Origin: Gemmatimonadota bacterium
Lineage (GTDB): Bacteria; Gemmatimonadota; Gemmatimonadetes; Palauibacterales; Palauibacteraceae
DNA: 6,218 nt
Assembly (NCBI GenBank): GCA_029863105.1
Contig: JAOTWC010000090.1
Coordinates: 1 to 6,218, forward strand
Direction: 5' to 3'
Part shown: one piece after another, positions 1-6,218 of the stretch
How positions within the stretch are numbered: position 1 is the first letter of the stretch
How the letters are laid out: every line of letters begins with the position of its first letter
Made by a program: the position numbers and the translations under genes
Notes under the pieces: generated by a model
What the model saw: only the letters and a program-made list of their open reading frames with translations
What the model was told of the DNA's origin: nothing
Database searches by the model: none

Positions 1-873
1 CACCCATAGACGGCTGAGTACCGCCACCGCGCCCGCCAGGCCCGCGCCCCCCACTACGCTCGCCAGCAGTACGGTGATGATCAGTTCGCGGGCTCCCAGG
101 CCGGCCGGGGCGATGAAGAACAGGTAGCCGACCAGGAAGGACAGTGCGTTGATGCCGGCGAGCACCGGGATCGCTTCGTAGGGCACCCCGACGACGGCAT
201 CGAGGAACAGGTAGAAGGCCACGCCGTACAGGCCCCAGTACACGAGCGCGGCGCTCACGACGACGATGCCGTCGGCCCAGCTGCCTTCCCACACGAGCAC
301 CTCTCGGTGGACAGCGCGAGGCACCAGGCGCAGGGCACCGTTGATCACCGCCGGATGACATAACCCGAGTGCGGCGGCGCCCGAGACGGCAAGCGTCATC
401 CACGCGGGCACGTCAATGCCGAGCACGGACAGGGGAAGCGTCGCCGCGGACATCACGCCTGCCGACAGCAGCCCGAACCCCATGTAGACGACGAGCGACG
501 TGAGGACGACGACCGGTGCCAGGCCGGCCCGCTTTGCCAGAGCCGCCGCCGCGACGAATTGCCAGATCTTGCCGGGCGTGTAGCGGCCGATGCTGGACAG
601 GAACCAGATGCGAGCGAGGACGCTCCAGCCGGCCTGGCCCGTCACGAAGCGGATGAGCACCCGCCGCCAAACCGCGACGGCGAAGCTCAGCACCGCCACC
701 AGGGCGAGCGTGCTCAGCACGAGGCGCATCCAGTCGATTGACCATCGATGCGCCTGTACCTGTTCCCAGTTGCTGGCGACGGTCGCCCCCACGAAACCCA
801 GGGTGACAAGCACGAAGCCTGCAGTCGCCAGACGCCTGGCGAGCGAGGGGTTCGGCCCCTGCTCCGCGCTCAC
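1..873 (-). CDS. LPG-synthase-TM / UPF0104-type flippase-like membrane protein (3' end outside window)
   Basis: An uninterrupted minus-strand frame of 291 codons runs from a GTG at 873-871 off the left edge, so the C-terminus is missing. It is almost entirely hydrophobic helices: segments near residues 15-34, 48-68, 85-94, 118-140, 158-172, 202-225 and 235-257. The signature GRYTPGKIWQF (residues 96-106) and APAGLGAREL (255-264) match the conserved glycine/proline motifs of the lysylphosphatidylglycerol synthase transmembrane (UPF0104, AglD-like) family. Known members translocate or help attach lipid-linked substrates, such as aminoacyl-phosphatidylglycerol or polyprenyl-linked sugars; the substrate here is unknown. 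No soluble aminoacyltransferase part is seen, and since about 300 residues is the usual length of the stand-alone membrane form, that form is likely. The start is a GTG whose last two bases and next base overlap the upstream TGA (GTGA). A GAGG at 884-881, seven bases upstream, supports it. Translational coupling with the YfhO-like gene is likely. Confidence 0.85.
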   Translation of the reverse strand, partial: MSAEQGPNPSLARRLATAGFVLVTLGFVGATVASNWEQVQAHRWSIDWMRLVLSTLALVAVLSFAVAVWRRVLIRFVTGQAGWSVLARIWFLSSIGRYTPGKIWQFVAAAALAKRAGLAPVVVLTSLVVYMGFGLLSAGVMSAATLPLSVLGIDVPAWMTLAVSGAAALGLCHPAVINGALRLVPRAVHREVLVWEGSWADGIVVVSAALVYWGLYGVAFYLFLDAVVGVPYEAIPVLAGINALSFLVGYLFFIAPAGLGARELIITVLLASVVGGAGLAGAVAVLSRLWV

Positions 874-3332
874 GCCGCCGCCTCGCGCGGCCGTCGCACG
901 GCCCGCCAGGCAATCCACCCGCCGTACACGGCCAGGACAACCAGACAGATCAGGTACACCGTCAAGCCCGTGTAGAGTGCCGTTGGCCGGAACTCGGTCT
1001 TCACCGTGTGCGGTCCCGCGCCGACGACGACCCCCTGAAACGTGTGGTTCACCCGGACCACGGGCGTCTGCACTCCGTCCACCGTCGCCTCCCAGCCGGG
1101 ATACCAGTTTTCCGCGATCACCAGCAGTGCGGGCCGGTCGGCCGTCGTCTCCACCACCAGCCGATCATCTCCGTACCCGGCGATGCGGGCCTCGCCCGCC
1201 ACGGGCCCGCCGGCCAGGGGCTGTCCGAGAGGTTCGGCGAGAAAGGCGGTTCGGGCCGGATCCCAGTCCGCCTCGAGCATCCTTGCCAGCGCTTCGCCGG
1301 GTTCCGCCGCGACCTCTACCTCGGGAACCAGCCAGGCCCGGGGCATCGCCGCGGAGTTCTCGTAGATCGCCGCGCTCGGTCCTCCGTGAACGAGCCGCCA
1401 ACCCGGAATCGGGAGCTGCGCCATCGCCACGATGTACCGGATGTTCCCGGCCCCGATGTACCTGGTCGGCGTCCCGTCCTCGACCGCGCGCTGGATACTC
1501 GCGGTGAAGTTGTGGTAGTCCGTGTATACCTGCTCTCCGGCCCCCAGGTACTCGTTGTAGCGCTGGAGCTGGTTGCCATGTTCGCCTGACGCCTGCTCGA
1601 TGCCGAATCGCATCGGGTAATTGCCGTGACCGCGATAGGCGCCACCCAGTTGCGGGAAGTTCATCACCCACACACGGAATGGGCCCTCCCGGGCCCGCAG
1701 AAAGGTCGTCACGTCGTCGGATCGGAACAGGACCGCTTCTGGCTCCGTCGTTTCGAAGAACTGCCGGTCGATCGTCCACAGATCGGCGACCGTGATCACC
1801 GCGAGAGCCGAAGCGGCGATACCCGTCGCGAGGCGACCCGCCAGCCACGCCCACAATGTCACCGTCATGAGTGCGGCCACCGCGGCGAAGCGGAACCAGC
1901 CGGCGGACGCCCCGTCGGCCGCCGAGGCGGCGTTGCCGAACGTCAATCCACCGACGACCGCGAGCCCTGCCACGGCAGCGAGCACGGCCAGAGCCACGGC
2001 AAACGACGGGTCGCCATCGCCTCCGGTCCGGTAGCCGCGGACCGCGCGACGCTGTGCCCGGAGCGCAGCCAGGCGCTCCAGGGTGATCGCAGCCATCGCC
2101 GTCAGGGCGATCGGCACCAGAATGAACCCCATGTCGGGGGTACGGAATCCCCGAGTTCCCGGCAGCAGCTCGTAGTAGAGCCGATACACCGGCGTGTTGC
2201 CCCCGAACGCGATGGACAGGGCGAACAGTCCGAGCCCGGCGAAGAACAGCCAGTAGGCGTTTCGGCGCGAGTACAGGAGGCCCAGCACGAGCAGGAGCAG
2301 CGCGAATGCGCCCACATACTCCGTGTGGAGCTTGAAGGAGTTCTCACCGCCCAGGTCGCCCGAGATCTGGAACTTCCGCTGAATCCTGTCCGTGTACGCT
2401 TCCCGGATCCCCGCCTGCTCGGGGACGGCCAATGCCAGCACGTGCTGCGGGGCCATCGAGTAGCTGACGGCGTACTCGTAGCCGCGGCCTTCACCTCCGC
2501 GGGGTGACTGATCCACGTAGTCGAGGAAGGGCAGAAAATTGACCGCATTGAGCGCGAAGGCGAAGGCGATCGCGGCGGTCCCGAACCCGACTCTCCGGAT
2601 CAACTGCCCCTTCTGCCGCATCCAGCCCAGTCTGATCAGCAGGAACACGCTCCACAGAGCCCCGCCGAGCAGCACGTAGTAGGCGGTCTGGATCTGAAAG
2701 GACAGCATGGCGAATCCGATCGTCGCGCTCGCACCGACGAATGGCGCGGGGCGTCCCGTCCGGATCCCGCGGTGCAGGAAGAAGAAGAACAGCGGTCCGG
2801 AGCTCAGGCCGATCATCCGCCCGTCGTGCCCCGCCAAGACCCAGGACATGAACTGCCCCGTGAACTGGAAGGACAACCCGGCGACAAGAGCGATCCAGCG
2901 CCGCGATCTGAGTTCCCGCGCCAGCAGATACGCGCCGAACCCGGCGACGGTCGTCTGGAGCACGTAGATGGCCGGGAAGATCCTCGTCGCGGGCAACAGC
3001 AGGTCCGCCAGGAAGCGGAACGGATACCAGGTCATGCCCGGATTCGCGAACCAAGGGAGCCCTCCGTACACATGCGGCAGCCACGTCGGAATCGCTCCCC
3101 GGCCAAACGTCGCCGACAGCCATTCCTGATAGAAGATCGCCGCGTGTGTGTAGTCGATCCCGTAGATCTGCCGGTCGGGAAGGAAGGCCGGCAGGAAGTA
3201 GATGACCGCCAGGGCAAAATAAATTCCGAGCGCAGCCGGAGCGCCCGGAAACGGCGCTGGGGGCCGTGCGGTCACGCTGCCGGCGGCGCCCGTCGGCCGT
3301 GCCGGCTTCTTCCGTGTGCTCCTGCTCGCCAT
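870..3332 (-). CDS. YfhO-like multi-span membrane protein (GT-C-type, putative glycosyltransferase)
   Basis: The predicted protein has 820 residues, within the usual 750-900 for the YfhO family (Pfam bacterial membrane protein YfhO). After a basic, Pro/Ala-rich cytosolic N-terminus (residues 1-30), a first membrane helix (about 34-51) leads to an extracytoplasmic loop with GID at 58-60. D60 sits where GT-C glycosyltransferases carry their catalytic acidic residue. YGGLPWFANPGM (89-100) and the following YPFRFL are typical of the family. About a dozen hydrophobic segments follow up to residue 520, including LLLLVLGLL near 345. Then comes a large soluble C-terminal part with NWYPGWEATVDG (742-753), the family's hallmark beta-domain motif, and a final helix near 787-808. 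In Bacillus, YfhO is implicated in sugar addition to lipoteichoic acid outside the membrane; whether the substrate here is a lipid-linked sugar is inference. The start ATG at 3332 has GAAGG at 3343-3339 with a 6-nt spacer. The TGA (872-870) overlaps the next gene's GTG. Confidence 0.86.
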   Translation of the reverse strand: MASRSTRKKPARPTGAAGSVTARPPAPFPGAPAALGIYFALAVIYFLPAFLPDRQIYGIDYTHAAIFYQEWLSATFGRGAIPTWLPHVYGGLPWFANPGMTWYPFRFLADLLLPATRIFPAIYVLQTTVAGFGAYLLARELRSRRWIALVAGLSFQFTGQFMSWVLAGHDGRMIGLSSGPLFFFFLHRGIRTGRPAPFVGASATIGFAMLSFQIQTAYYVLLGGALWSVFLLIRLGWMRQKGQLIRRVGFGTAAIAFAFALNAVNFLPFLDYVDQSPRGGEGRGYEYAVSYSMAPQHVLALAVPEQAGIREAYTDRIQRKFQISGDLGGENSFKLHTEYVGAFALLLLVLGLLYSRRNAYWLFFAGLGLFALSIAFGGNTPVYRLYYELLPGTRGFRTPDMGFILVPIALTAMAAITLERLAALRAQRRAVRGYRTGGDGDPSFAVALAVLAAVAGLAVVGGLTFGNAASAADGASAGWFRFAAVAALMTVTLWAWLAGRLATGIAASALAVITVADLWTIDRQFFETTEPEAVLFRSDDVTTFLRAREGPFRVWVMNFPQLGGAYRGHGNYPMRFGIEQASGEHGNQLQRYNEYLGAGEQVYTDYHNFTASIQRAVEDGTPTRYIGAGNIRYIVAMAQLPIPGWRLVHGGPSAAIYENSAAMPRAWLVPEVEVAAEPGEALARMLEADWDPARTAFLAEPLGQPLAGGPVAGEARIAGYGDDRLVVETTADRPALLVIAENWYPGWEATVDGVQTPVVRVNHTFQGVVVGAGPHTVKTEFRPTALYTGLTVYLICLVVLAVYGGWIAWRAVRRPREAAA
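881..884 (-). promoter_or_regulatory. Shine-Dalgarno inside YfhO-like gene end, for the flippase-like gene
   Basis: GAGG on the minus strand, inside the last codons of the YfhO-like gene, lies 7 nt before the GTG at 873. With the GTGA stop/start overlap at 873-870 it supports re-initiation and coupled translation of the two membrane proteins. Confidence 0.5.
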
Positions 3333-3428
3333 CGTCTGCCTTCGCTCGCGGAGAGTCCTTCGGCGCGGATCAACCTGTCCGGGCGGGAAACTGCGTCCCT
3401 CGGGGGGGTGCGATCAACCGCCCGCGCT
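3333..3428 (-). other. 96-nt spacer between glycosyltransferase and YfhO-like gene
   Basis: There is no ORF and no clear promoter here. A 7-base inverted repeat (CGGGCGG at 3380-3386, CCGCCCG at 3418-3424) has a 31-nt loop and no T-run, so it does not look like an intrinsic terminator. GATCAACC occurs twice (3368-3375 and 3412-3419), and there is a run of seven G. The spacer is compatible with read-through from the glycosyltransferase into the membrane protein genes. Confidence 0.5.
3339..3343 (-). promoter_or_regulatory. Shine-Dalgarno of the YfhO-like gene
   Basis: GAAGG on the minus strand lies 6 nt before the ATG at 3332. It fixes the start of the 820-residue protein and agrees with the basic N-terminus followed by the first membrane helix. 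Confidence 0.55.
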
Positions 3429-4535
3429 TCAAAGGCGCTCGTCGAGCAGCGTCTGGTAGATGTCGACGTGCCGGCGCACCAGGCGATCGAGGCCCCACCG
3501 TTGTTCGACGCGCCGCCGGGCCCGGGCGCCGATCTCCGGCAGGTCGGGACGCGTCAGCAGCGCCGCCACACGCTCGGCCAGATGTGCGGGGTCCGCCGGC
3601 CGGAAGTGCGTGCCCACGTCCTCGTCGATCAATTCCAGGAGTCCCCCGACGCTCGAACCTGCCACGGGACGTCCACAGGCCATCGCCTCGAGCGCCGCGA
3701 TGCTCGTCGCTTCCATCAGCGACGGAAGCACGATGACCTCACCGGAGGACAGCAGACCCGGCATCTCGTGTCGCGAGCGCCATCCCAGGAAACGGACCGC
3801 ATCCCCGAGATCCAACGCACGGACTTGCCGTTCGAGTGCGTCCCGGTCAGGACCGTCTCCAATGATGGCCAGCTCGACATCGAGTTCGCTTCGCAATCGC
3901 GGCATGGCGTCAATCAGATGGGTTACGCCCTTCGGCGGAAACAGACGGCACGGCGCCACGATGAGACGGCGTCCCGGCGAAGGCGTCAGCGCGGCGGCGG
4001 TCGGTCGGAACACCGATGTGTCCACGGCGTTCGTCAGCGCCTCAGCGCGAGGGTGCGGGTACAGGTCGAGCGCCATGTCGAGCAGCTGGGCGCTCGCCGT
4101 GATCAGCCAGTCGGCCGAAGCGATGATGCGGCGGAGGGCCGGCCGCCACACGCGCCTGCCTGACCGGCGTTGGAAGTGCGATGTGTGCAGCGTCAGCACG
4201 AACGGCTGGCGCCGTCGGGGAACGAGCATCGACGGGGGGGCCGACGCGAACGTCTGCGCGTGCAGGACGTCGGCGTCACGAGAAAGCCGCCTATGGCTCG
4301 GAATCGAAGCGGCCGTGTGCGCCATCCAACCCAGCGGATGCTTGCCGGGAAACCACGTACGTATGACGCGAACGCCCTGCACTGACTCCTGAGCCGCCGT
4401 GCCCGGCACCGAACGGGAGGTGAGCATCGTCACCTGGTGTCCCTCGCTCACCAGCCCCGATGTCAGGTCGAGAACATAACTCTCCAGCCCCCCGACCTCG
4501 GGCGGAAAATACATGCATTGCTGCAGAATCTTCAT
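3429..4535 (-). CDS. GT4-family (GT-B fold) glycosyltransferase
   Basis: The protein has 368 residues, typical for GT4 enzymes, which transfer a sugar from a nucleotide-sugar donor to an acceptor on the cytosolic side of the membrane. The N-terminal Rossmann half begins MKILQQCMYFPPEVGG; the GG loop (15-16) followed by E18 is the classical acceptor-side motif. The C-terminal donor half has APCRLFPPKG (194-203, with R197 and K202, the usual phosphate-contacting pair), IIGDGPD (224-230), and the EX7E motif E275...E283 within LMEATSIAALEAMACGRP, then GG at 297-298. All key residues are present, so it should be active. Donor and acceptor cannot be read from sequence. The ATG at 4535 was chosen because the family N-terminus begins there. 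The same frame stays open further upstream (to 4892), but those 119 codons are low-complexity, lack homologous character and overlap the divergent gene. No strong Shine-Dalgarno is seen. It is first in the leftward unit. Confidence 0.92.
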   Translation of the reverse strand: MKILQQCMYFPPEVGGLESYVLDLTSGLVSEGHQVTMLTSRSVPGTAAQESVQGVRVIRTWFPGKHPLGWMAHTAASIPSHRRLSRDADVLHAQTFASAPPSMLVPRRRQPFVLTLHTSHFQRRSGRRVWRPALRRIIASADWLITASAQLLDMALDLYPHPRAEALTNAVDTSVFRPTAAALTPSPGRRLIVAPCRLFPPKGVTHLIDAMPRLRSELDVELAIIGDGPDRDALERQVRALDLGDAVRFLGWRSRHEMPGLLSSGEVIVLPSLMEATSIAALEAMACGRPVAGSSVGGLLELIDEDVGTHFRPADPAHLAERVAALLTRPDLPEIGARARRRVEQRWGLDRLVRRHVDIYQTLLDERL

Positions 4536-4595
4536 CGCGTCATCAGCCGTCGGAGTATGTACTGCACCGCGTAGCGTCTCCTGAGCGGACGGGGT

Positions 4596-4611
4596 AAAAC
4601 AGGTCCGTTTT
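4596..4611. repeat. Imperfect 16-bp palindrome, A/T-armed
   Basis: AAAACAGGTCCGTTTT pairs at six of eight positions around its centre; five consecutive outer pairs (AAAAC/GTTTT) are perfect. Its A/T arms contrast with the GC-rich surroundings. It overlaps the 5' edge of the candidate -35 for the rightward gene, so an operator role is possible but unproven. Confidence 0.4.
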
Positions 4612-4639
4612 TGCGCGGATCCAGGGACGATCCTATTTT
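4611..4639 (+). promoter_or_regulatory. Weak candidate promoter for the lipoprotein gene
   Basis: TTGCGC (4611-4616) and TATTTT (4634-4639) are separated by exactly 17 nt. They match 3 of 6 and 4 of 6 positions of the sigma-70 consensus. This would give a leader of about 120 nt. The match is weak and the host's sigma preferences are unknown, so treat it as a hint only. Confidence 0.22.
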
Positions 4640-4665
4640 TCCCGGTCATTTCCGATGCGACACTG

Positions 4666-4681
4666 GCTGCCGGCCGGCAGC
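4666..4681. repeat. Perfect 16-bp palindrome between divergent genes
   Basis: GCTGCCGGCCGGCAGC is a perfect inverted repeat with no loop, centred at 4673/4674. It lies 85 nt before the lipoprotein ATG and 131 nt before the glycosyltransferase ATG. A dimeric regulator site or a stem in the leader RNA are both possible. In GC-rich DNA, a chance origin cannot be excluded. Confidence 0.5.
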
Positions 4682-4754
4682 TGAAACTAACGGCGGTGCT
4701 CCCGAGGCGCCCCCTTCGTGGCGTACCCACGGTGCGTTCCGGAGGCCGGACGAC

Positions 4755-4759
4755 GGAGG
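4755..4759 (+). promoter_or_regulatory. Shine-Dalgarno of the lipoprotein gene
   Basis: GGAGG lies 6 nt before the ATG at 4766. It decides this start over the only other in-frame option after the stop at 4688-4690, a GTG at 4718, and places the hydrophobic signal core at residues 8-20. Confidence 0.65.
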
Positions 4760-4765
4760 CTGGAG

Positions 4766-6218
4766 ATGGTTCGTTTGGTTCCCCGTGCAGGTGGTGCGGC
4801 CCTCGTTGCGTCGTTACTGGTAGCCGGCTGCAACCCGGAGAACCCGGCGGCGCCGGACATGCGCACCGGGCAAGCCGAAGCCCCCCAGCCACAGGCCGTA
4901 CAGGCCGTGCCGGACGAGTACATCGTCCTGTTCAACTCCGACGTGTCGGATCCGCCGGGACTCGCACGGCAGCTCTCTGCCGCCCACGGGTTCGAAGTAC
5001 AGCAGGACTACGTCCATGCCGTGAAGGGCTTCGCAGGACGCATCCCTGCGCAGGCCCTGGACGGCCTCCGTAACAATCCGCGCATCGCGTCGATCACCCC
5101 GAATTTCACCTACACGCTGAATACGCCGCCGGCAGCGGCGGTCACCGTTCCGGTCAACGGATTGCGCGTGCGCCTCGTCGCCAACGACCTCGCGCCCGGA
5201 GATGTCGCCGCGTGGCCGAACCAGGGCTCCGAGGCCGACGCGGTCCAGGCGAATCCCGCCCAGCGGCCCGTGTATCATGCGCCATCGGCCGAGTTCGGCG
5301 GCAACGCGTCGGTCGGATTCAACGAGGGTAGCGACAACGACGAGATCCTCGAGATAGCGGGTGTGGCACCGCACGCATCGGGCACGCTGATCGCGGTGTT
5401 TCGACAGGAAGACGCAACCCGGCACAACTACGGCCTGTTCGCGACCTACGGCAGTTCCAGCAGCCGCTCGGGAATGGTCACACGCCGCTCGACGGGCAAG
5501 AAGGGGTTCGACTACTGGGACTCGACGAATGGCTGGGCCGGCGGAGCGACGGTGGTGTCGGCGAACCAGACGTATGTCGGCGTGTGGCGCATCGAAAGCG
5601 GAGTCGCCGTCGACCTCCAGCTCGACGGCGTGGCTGTGGGTTCCAAGTCTCTCGGAGCAGGGTTCCCGACCTTCGACCGCTACCTGATCGGCCTGTCGAA
5701 TCCGGGAACAAACTCCCGCTTCGATGGTCGCGTCGCCGAGATCCTGTTCTACGATCGGGCGATCCTCGACTGTGAGCGCGACGACATCGTTGCCGGCCTC
5801 GGGGCGGAGTACGGCGTATCCGTGGCGGTCAGCGGGGGCGGGTGCCAGCCGCCCCAGCCGCCGGCCCCGCCGACCGCGCTCTCCGCGACGGCGACCGGCG
5901 CGACCACGATGGACCTCGGCTGGACGGACGGGTCGAACAACGAGGACGGCTTCCGGATCGAGCGACGTCTCGGCCAGGCGGGCGCGTGGTCGGAGATCGA
6001 CACGACCGGACCGAACGCCACGTCGTACGGCGACAGCGGCCTGACGGCGGAGACGGAGTACTGCTACCAGGTTCGGGCGTACAACGCCGACGGAACCTCG
6101 GCCTACACGAACACCGCCTGCGCGACGACGGATACCGGACCGACGATTCCGCCGCCGGTGAGCGTGCCGGGAGCCGGCCTCCGGGTGCGCCTCGTAGCGA
6201 ACGACCTGGCTCCCGGCG
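4766..6218 (+). CDS. Modular surface lipoprotein: I9 domain, LamG-like, FN3, second LamG-like start (3' end outside window)
   Basis: 484 codons are visible and the frame is open at the right edge. Residues 1-22 are a lipoprotein signal: basic start, hydrophobic core and lipobox V-A-G-C with C22 as the lipidated cysteine. A Pro/Gln/Ala linker (23-48) follows. Residues 50-118 form a peptidase inhibitor I9 domain (subtilisin propeptide-like): DEYIVLF, VHAVKGFAGRIP, then LRNNPRIASITPN. Residues 131-352 form a LamG/concanavalin-like jelly roll: APGDVAAWPNQGS, RPVY, GVWRI, then FDGRVAEILFYDRAI and a closing EYG. C335 and C360 may pair. After a Pro-rich linker, residues 366-456 are a bacterial FN3 domain (LGWTDGSNNEDGFRIER, then YCYQVRAYNADGTSAYTN). 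Residues 471-484 repeat the LamG start. The I9 fold normally precedes an S8 protease, but no Asp-His-Ser catalytic domain follows here. Likely location is a membrane surface; the role may be protease inhibition or glycan/protein binding (inference). Confidence 0.85.
   Translation, partial: MVRLVPRAGGAALVASLLVAGCNPENPAAPDMRTGQAEAPQPQAVQAVPDEYIVLFNSDVSDPPGLARQLSAAHGFEVQQDYVHAVKGFAGRIPAQALDGLRNNPRIASITPNFTYTLNTPPAAAVTVPVNGLRVRLVANDLAPGDVAAWPNQGSEADAVQANPAQRPVYHAPSAEFGGNASVGFNEGSDNDEILEIAGVAPHASGTLIAVFRQEDATRHNYGLFATYGSSSSRSGMVTRRSTGKKGFDYWDSTNGWAGGATVVSANQTYVGVWRIESGVAVDLQLDGVAVGSKSLGAGFPTFDRYLIGLSNPGTNSRFDGRVAEILFYDRAILDCERDDIVAGLGAEYGVSVAVSGGGCQPPQPPAPPTALSATATGATTMDLGWTDGSNNEDGFRIERRLGQAGAWSEIDTTGPNATSYGDSGLTAETEYCYQVRAYNADGTSAYTNTACATTDTGPTIPPPVSVPGAGLRVRLVANDLAPG
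5159..5200 (+). repeat. Module repeat, copy 1 (GLRVRLVANDLAPG)
   Basis: Encodes residues 132-145, the first strand of the LamG-like domain. It is preceded by a PP-rich, VxVP-ending linker, as is copy 2. The protein is identical to copy 2 over 14 residues, while the DNA differs at 9 of 42 bases, all synonymous. Confidence 0.85.
6176..6217 (+). repeat. Module repeat, copy 2 (GLRVRLVANDLAPG), at window edge
   Basis: Encodes residues 471-484, exactly 339 codons (1017 bp) after copy 1 and in the same frame. It indicates that a second LamG-like module starts just after the FN3 domain and continues beyond the window. Confidence 0.8.

Larger units (their letters stand above)
4536..4765. promoter_or_regulatory. 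Divergent intergenic region with palindromes and weak promoter signals
   Basis: These 230 nt separate the starts of the leftward glycosyltransferase and the rightward lipoprotein gene, so both promoters should lie here. It contains A/T runs (near 4596-4612 and 4634-4640) that stand out from the GC-rich flanks. I see no convincing consensus promoter for the leftward gene; TAGGAT on the minus strand (about 4638-4633) has no matching -35. In-frame extension of either gene into this region exists, but without good start codons or signal-peptide logic. Confidence 0.6.

Noticed and set aside
590..2507. Long plus-strand open frames (590-1507, 1008-1589, 1626-2507)
   Set aside because: All are antisense to clear membrane protein genes, have compositionally biased translations, and show no start signals or recognisable domains.
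3380..3424. Possible terminator between glycosyltransferase and YfhO-like gene
   Set aside because: The stem is only 7 bp with a 31-nt loop and no T-run on the minus strand.
2772..4163. 463-codon plus-strand open frame
   Set aside because: It lies antisense to the YfhO-like and glycosyltransferase genes, is Arg/Gly/Pro/Gln-rich with no fold-like pattern, and is explained by GC-rich codon shadows.
4718..4765. GTG at 4718 as lipoprotein start
   Set aside because: It would add 16 residues before the signal peptide, without a better ribosome binding site than the GGAGG in front of the ATG at 4766.
4536..4892. N-terminal extension of the glycosyltransferase to 4892
   Set aside because: The extension is low-complexity and overlaps the start of the divergent lipoprotein gene. 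The GT4 N-terminus begins exactly at the ATG at 4535.
4814..5711. Minus-strand open frames 4814-5425 and 5478-5711
   Set aside because: They are antisense to the lipoprotein gene, whose frame shows three recognisable domains; the minus-strand translations show none.

Overview
This is a GC-rich bacterial stretch, almost fully coding, made of two divergent transcription units. The genes found are a three-gene leftward unit with a glycan or lipid-glycosylation flavour, and one rightward gene for a large modular surface lipoprotein. Two of the four genes run off the window edges. The phylum cannot be proven from the sequence. The lipoprotein style (short signal, lipobox ending in Gly-Cys, Pro-rich stretch, I9 fold, bacterial FN3 and LamG modules) together with the GC-rich codon use would suit a Gemmatimonadota-like or similar Gram-negative environmental bacterium. 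That is a low-confidence inference. No RNA genes, mobile elements or CRISPR arrays were seen.

Leftward unit (minus strand, read from 4535 down to 1): a GT4-family glycosyltransferase (4535-3429), a 96-nt gap, an 820-residue YfhO-like multi-span membrane protein (3332-870), then a 4-nt GTGA stop/start overlap into a lysylphosphatidylglycerol-synthase-TM / UPF0104-type integral membrane protein (873 to beyond 1). Tight packing and shared strand suggest one operon. The likely theme is a cytosolic glycosyltransferase acting with two membrane proteins of lipid-linked-sugar or lipid-translocation families, that is, modification or export of a surface glycolipid or glycan.

Centre (4536-4765): a 230-nt divergent intergenic region that is locally AT-richer than its surroundings. 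It holds two palindromes (one perfect 16 bp, one imperfect 16 bp), a weak candidate promoter, and a good Shine-Dalgarno in front of the rightward gene.

Rightward gene (4766 to beyond 6218): a lipoprotein with, in order, a signal peptide and lipobox, a peptidase-inhibitor-I9 (subtilisin propeptide-like) domain, a LamG/concanavalin-like domain, an FN3 domain, and the first 14 residues of what looks like a second LamG-type module. No subtilisin catalytic domain follows the I9 domain, which is the most unusual point in the window. The second module start is identical in protein to the first, while its DNA differs only at synonymous sites.
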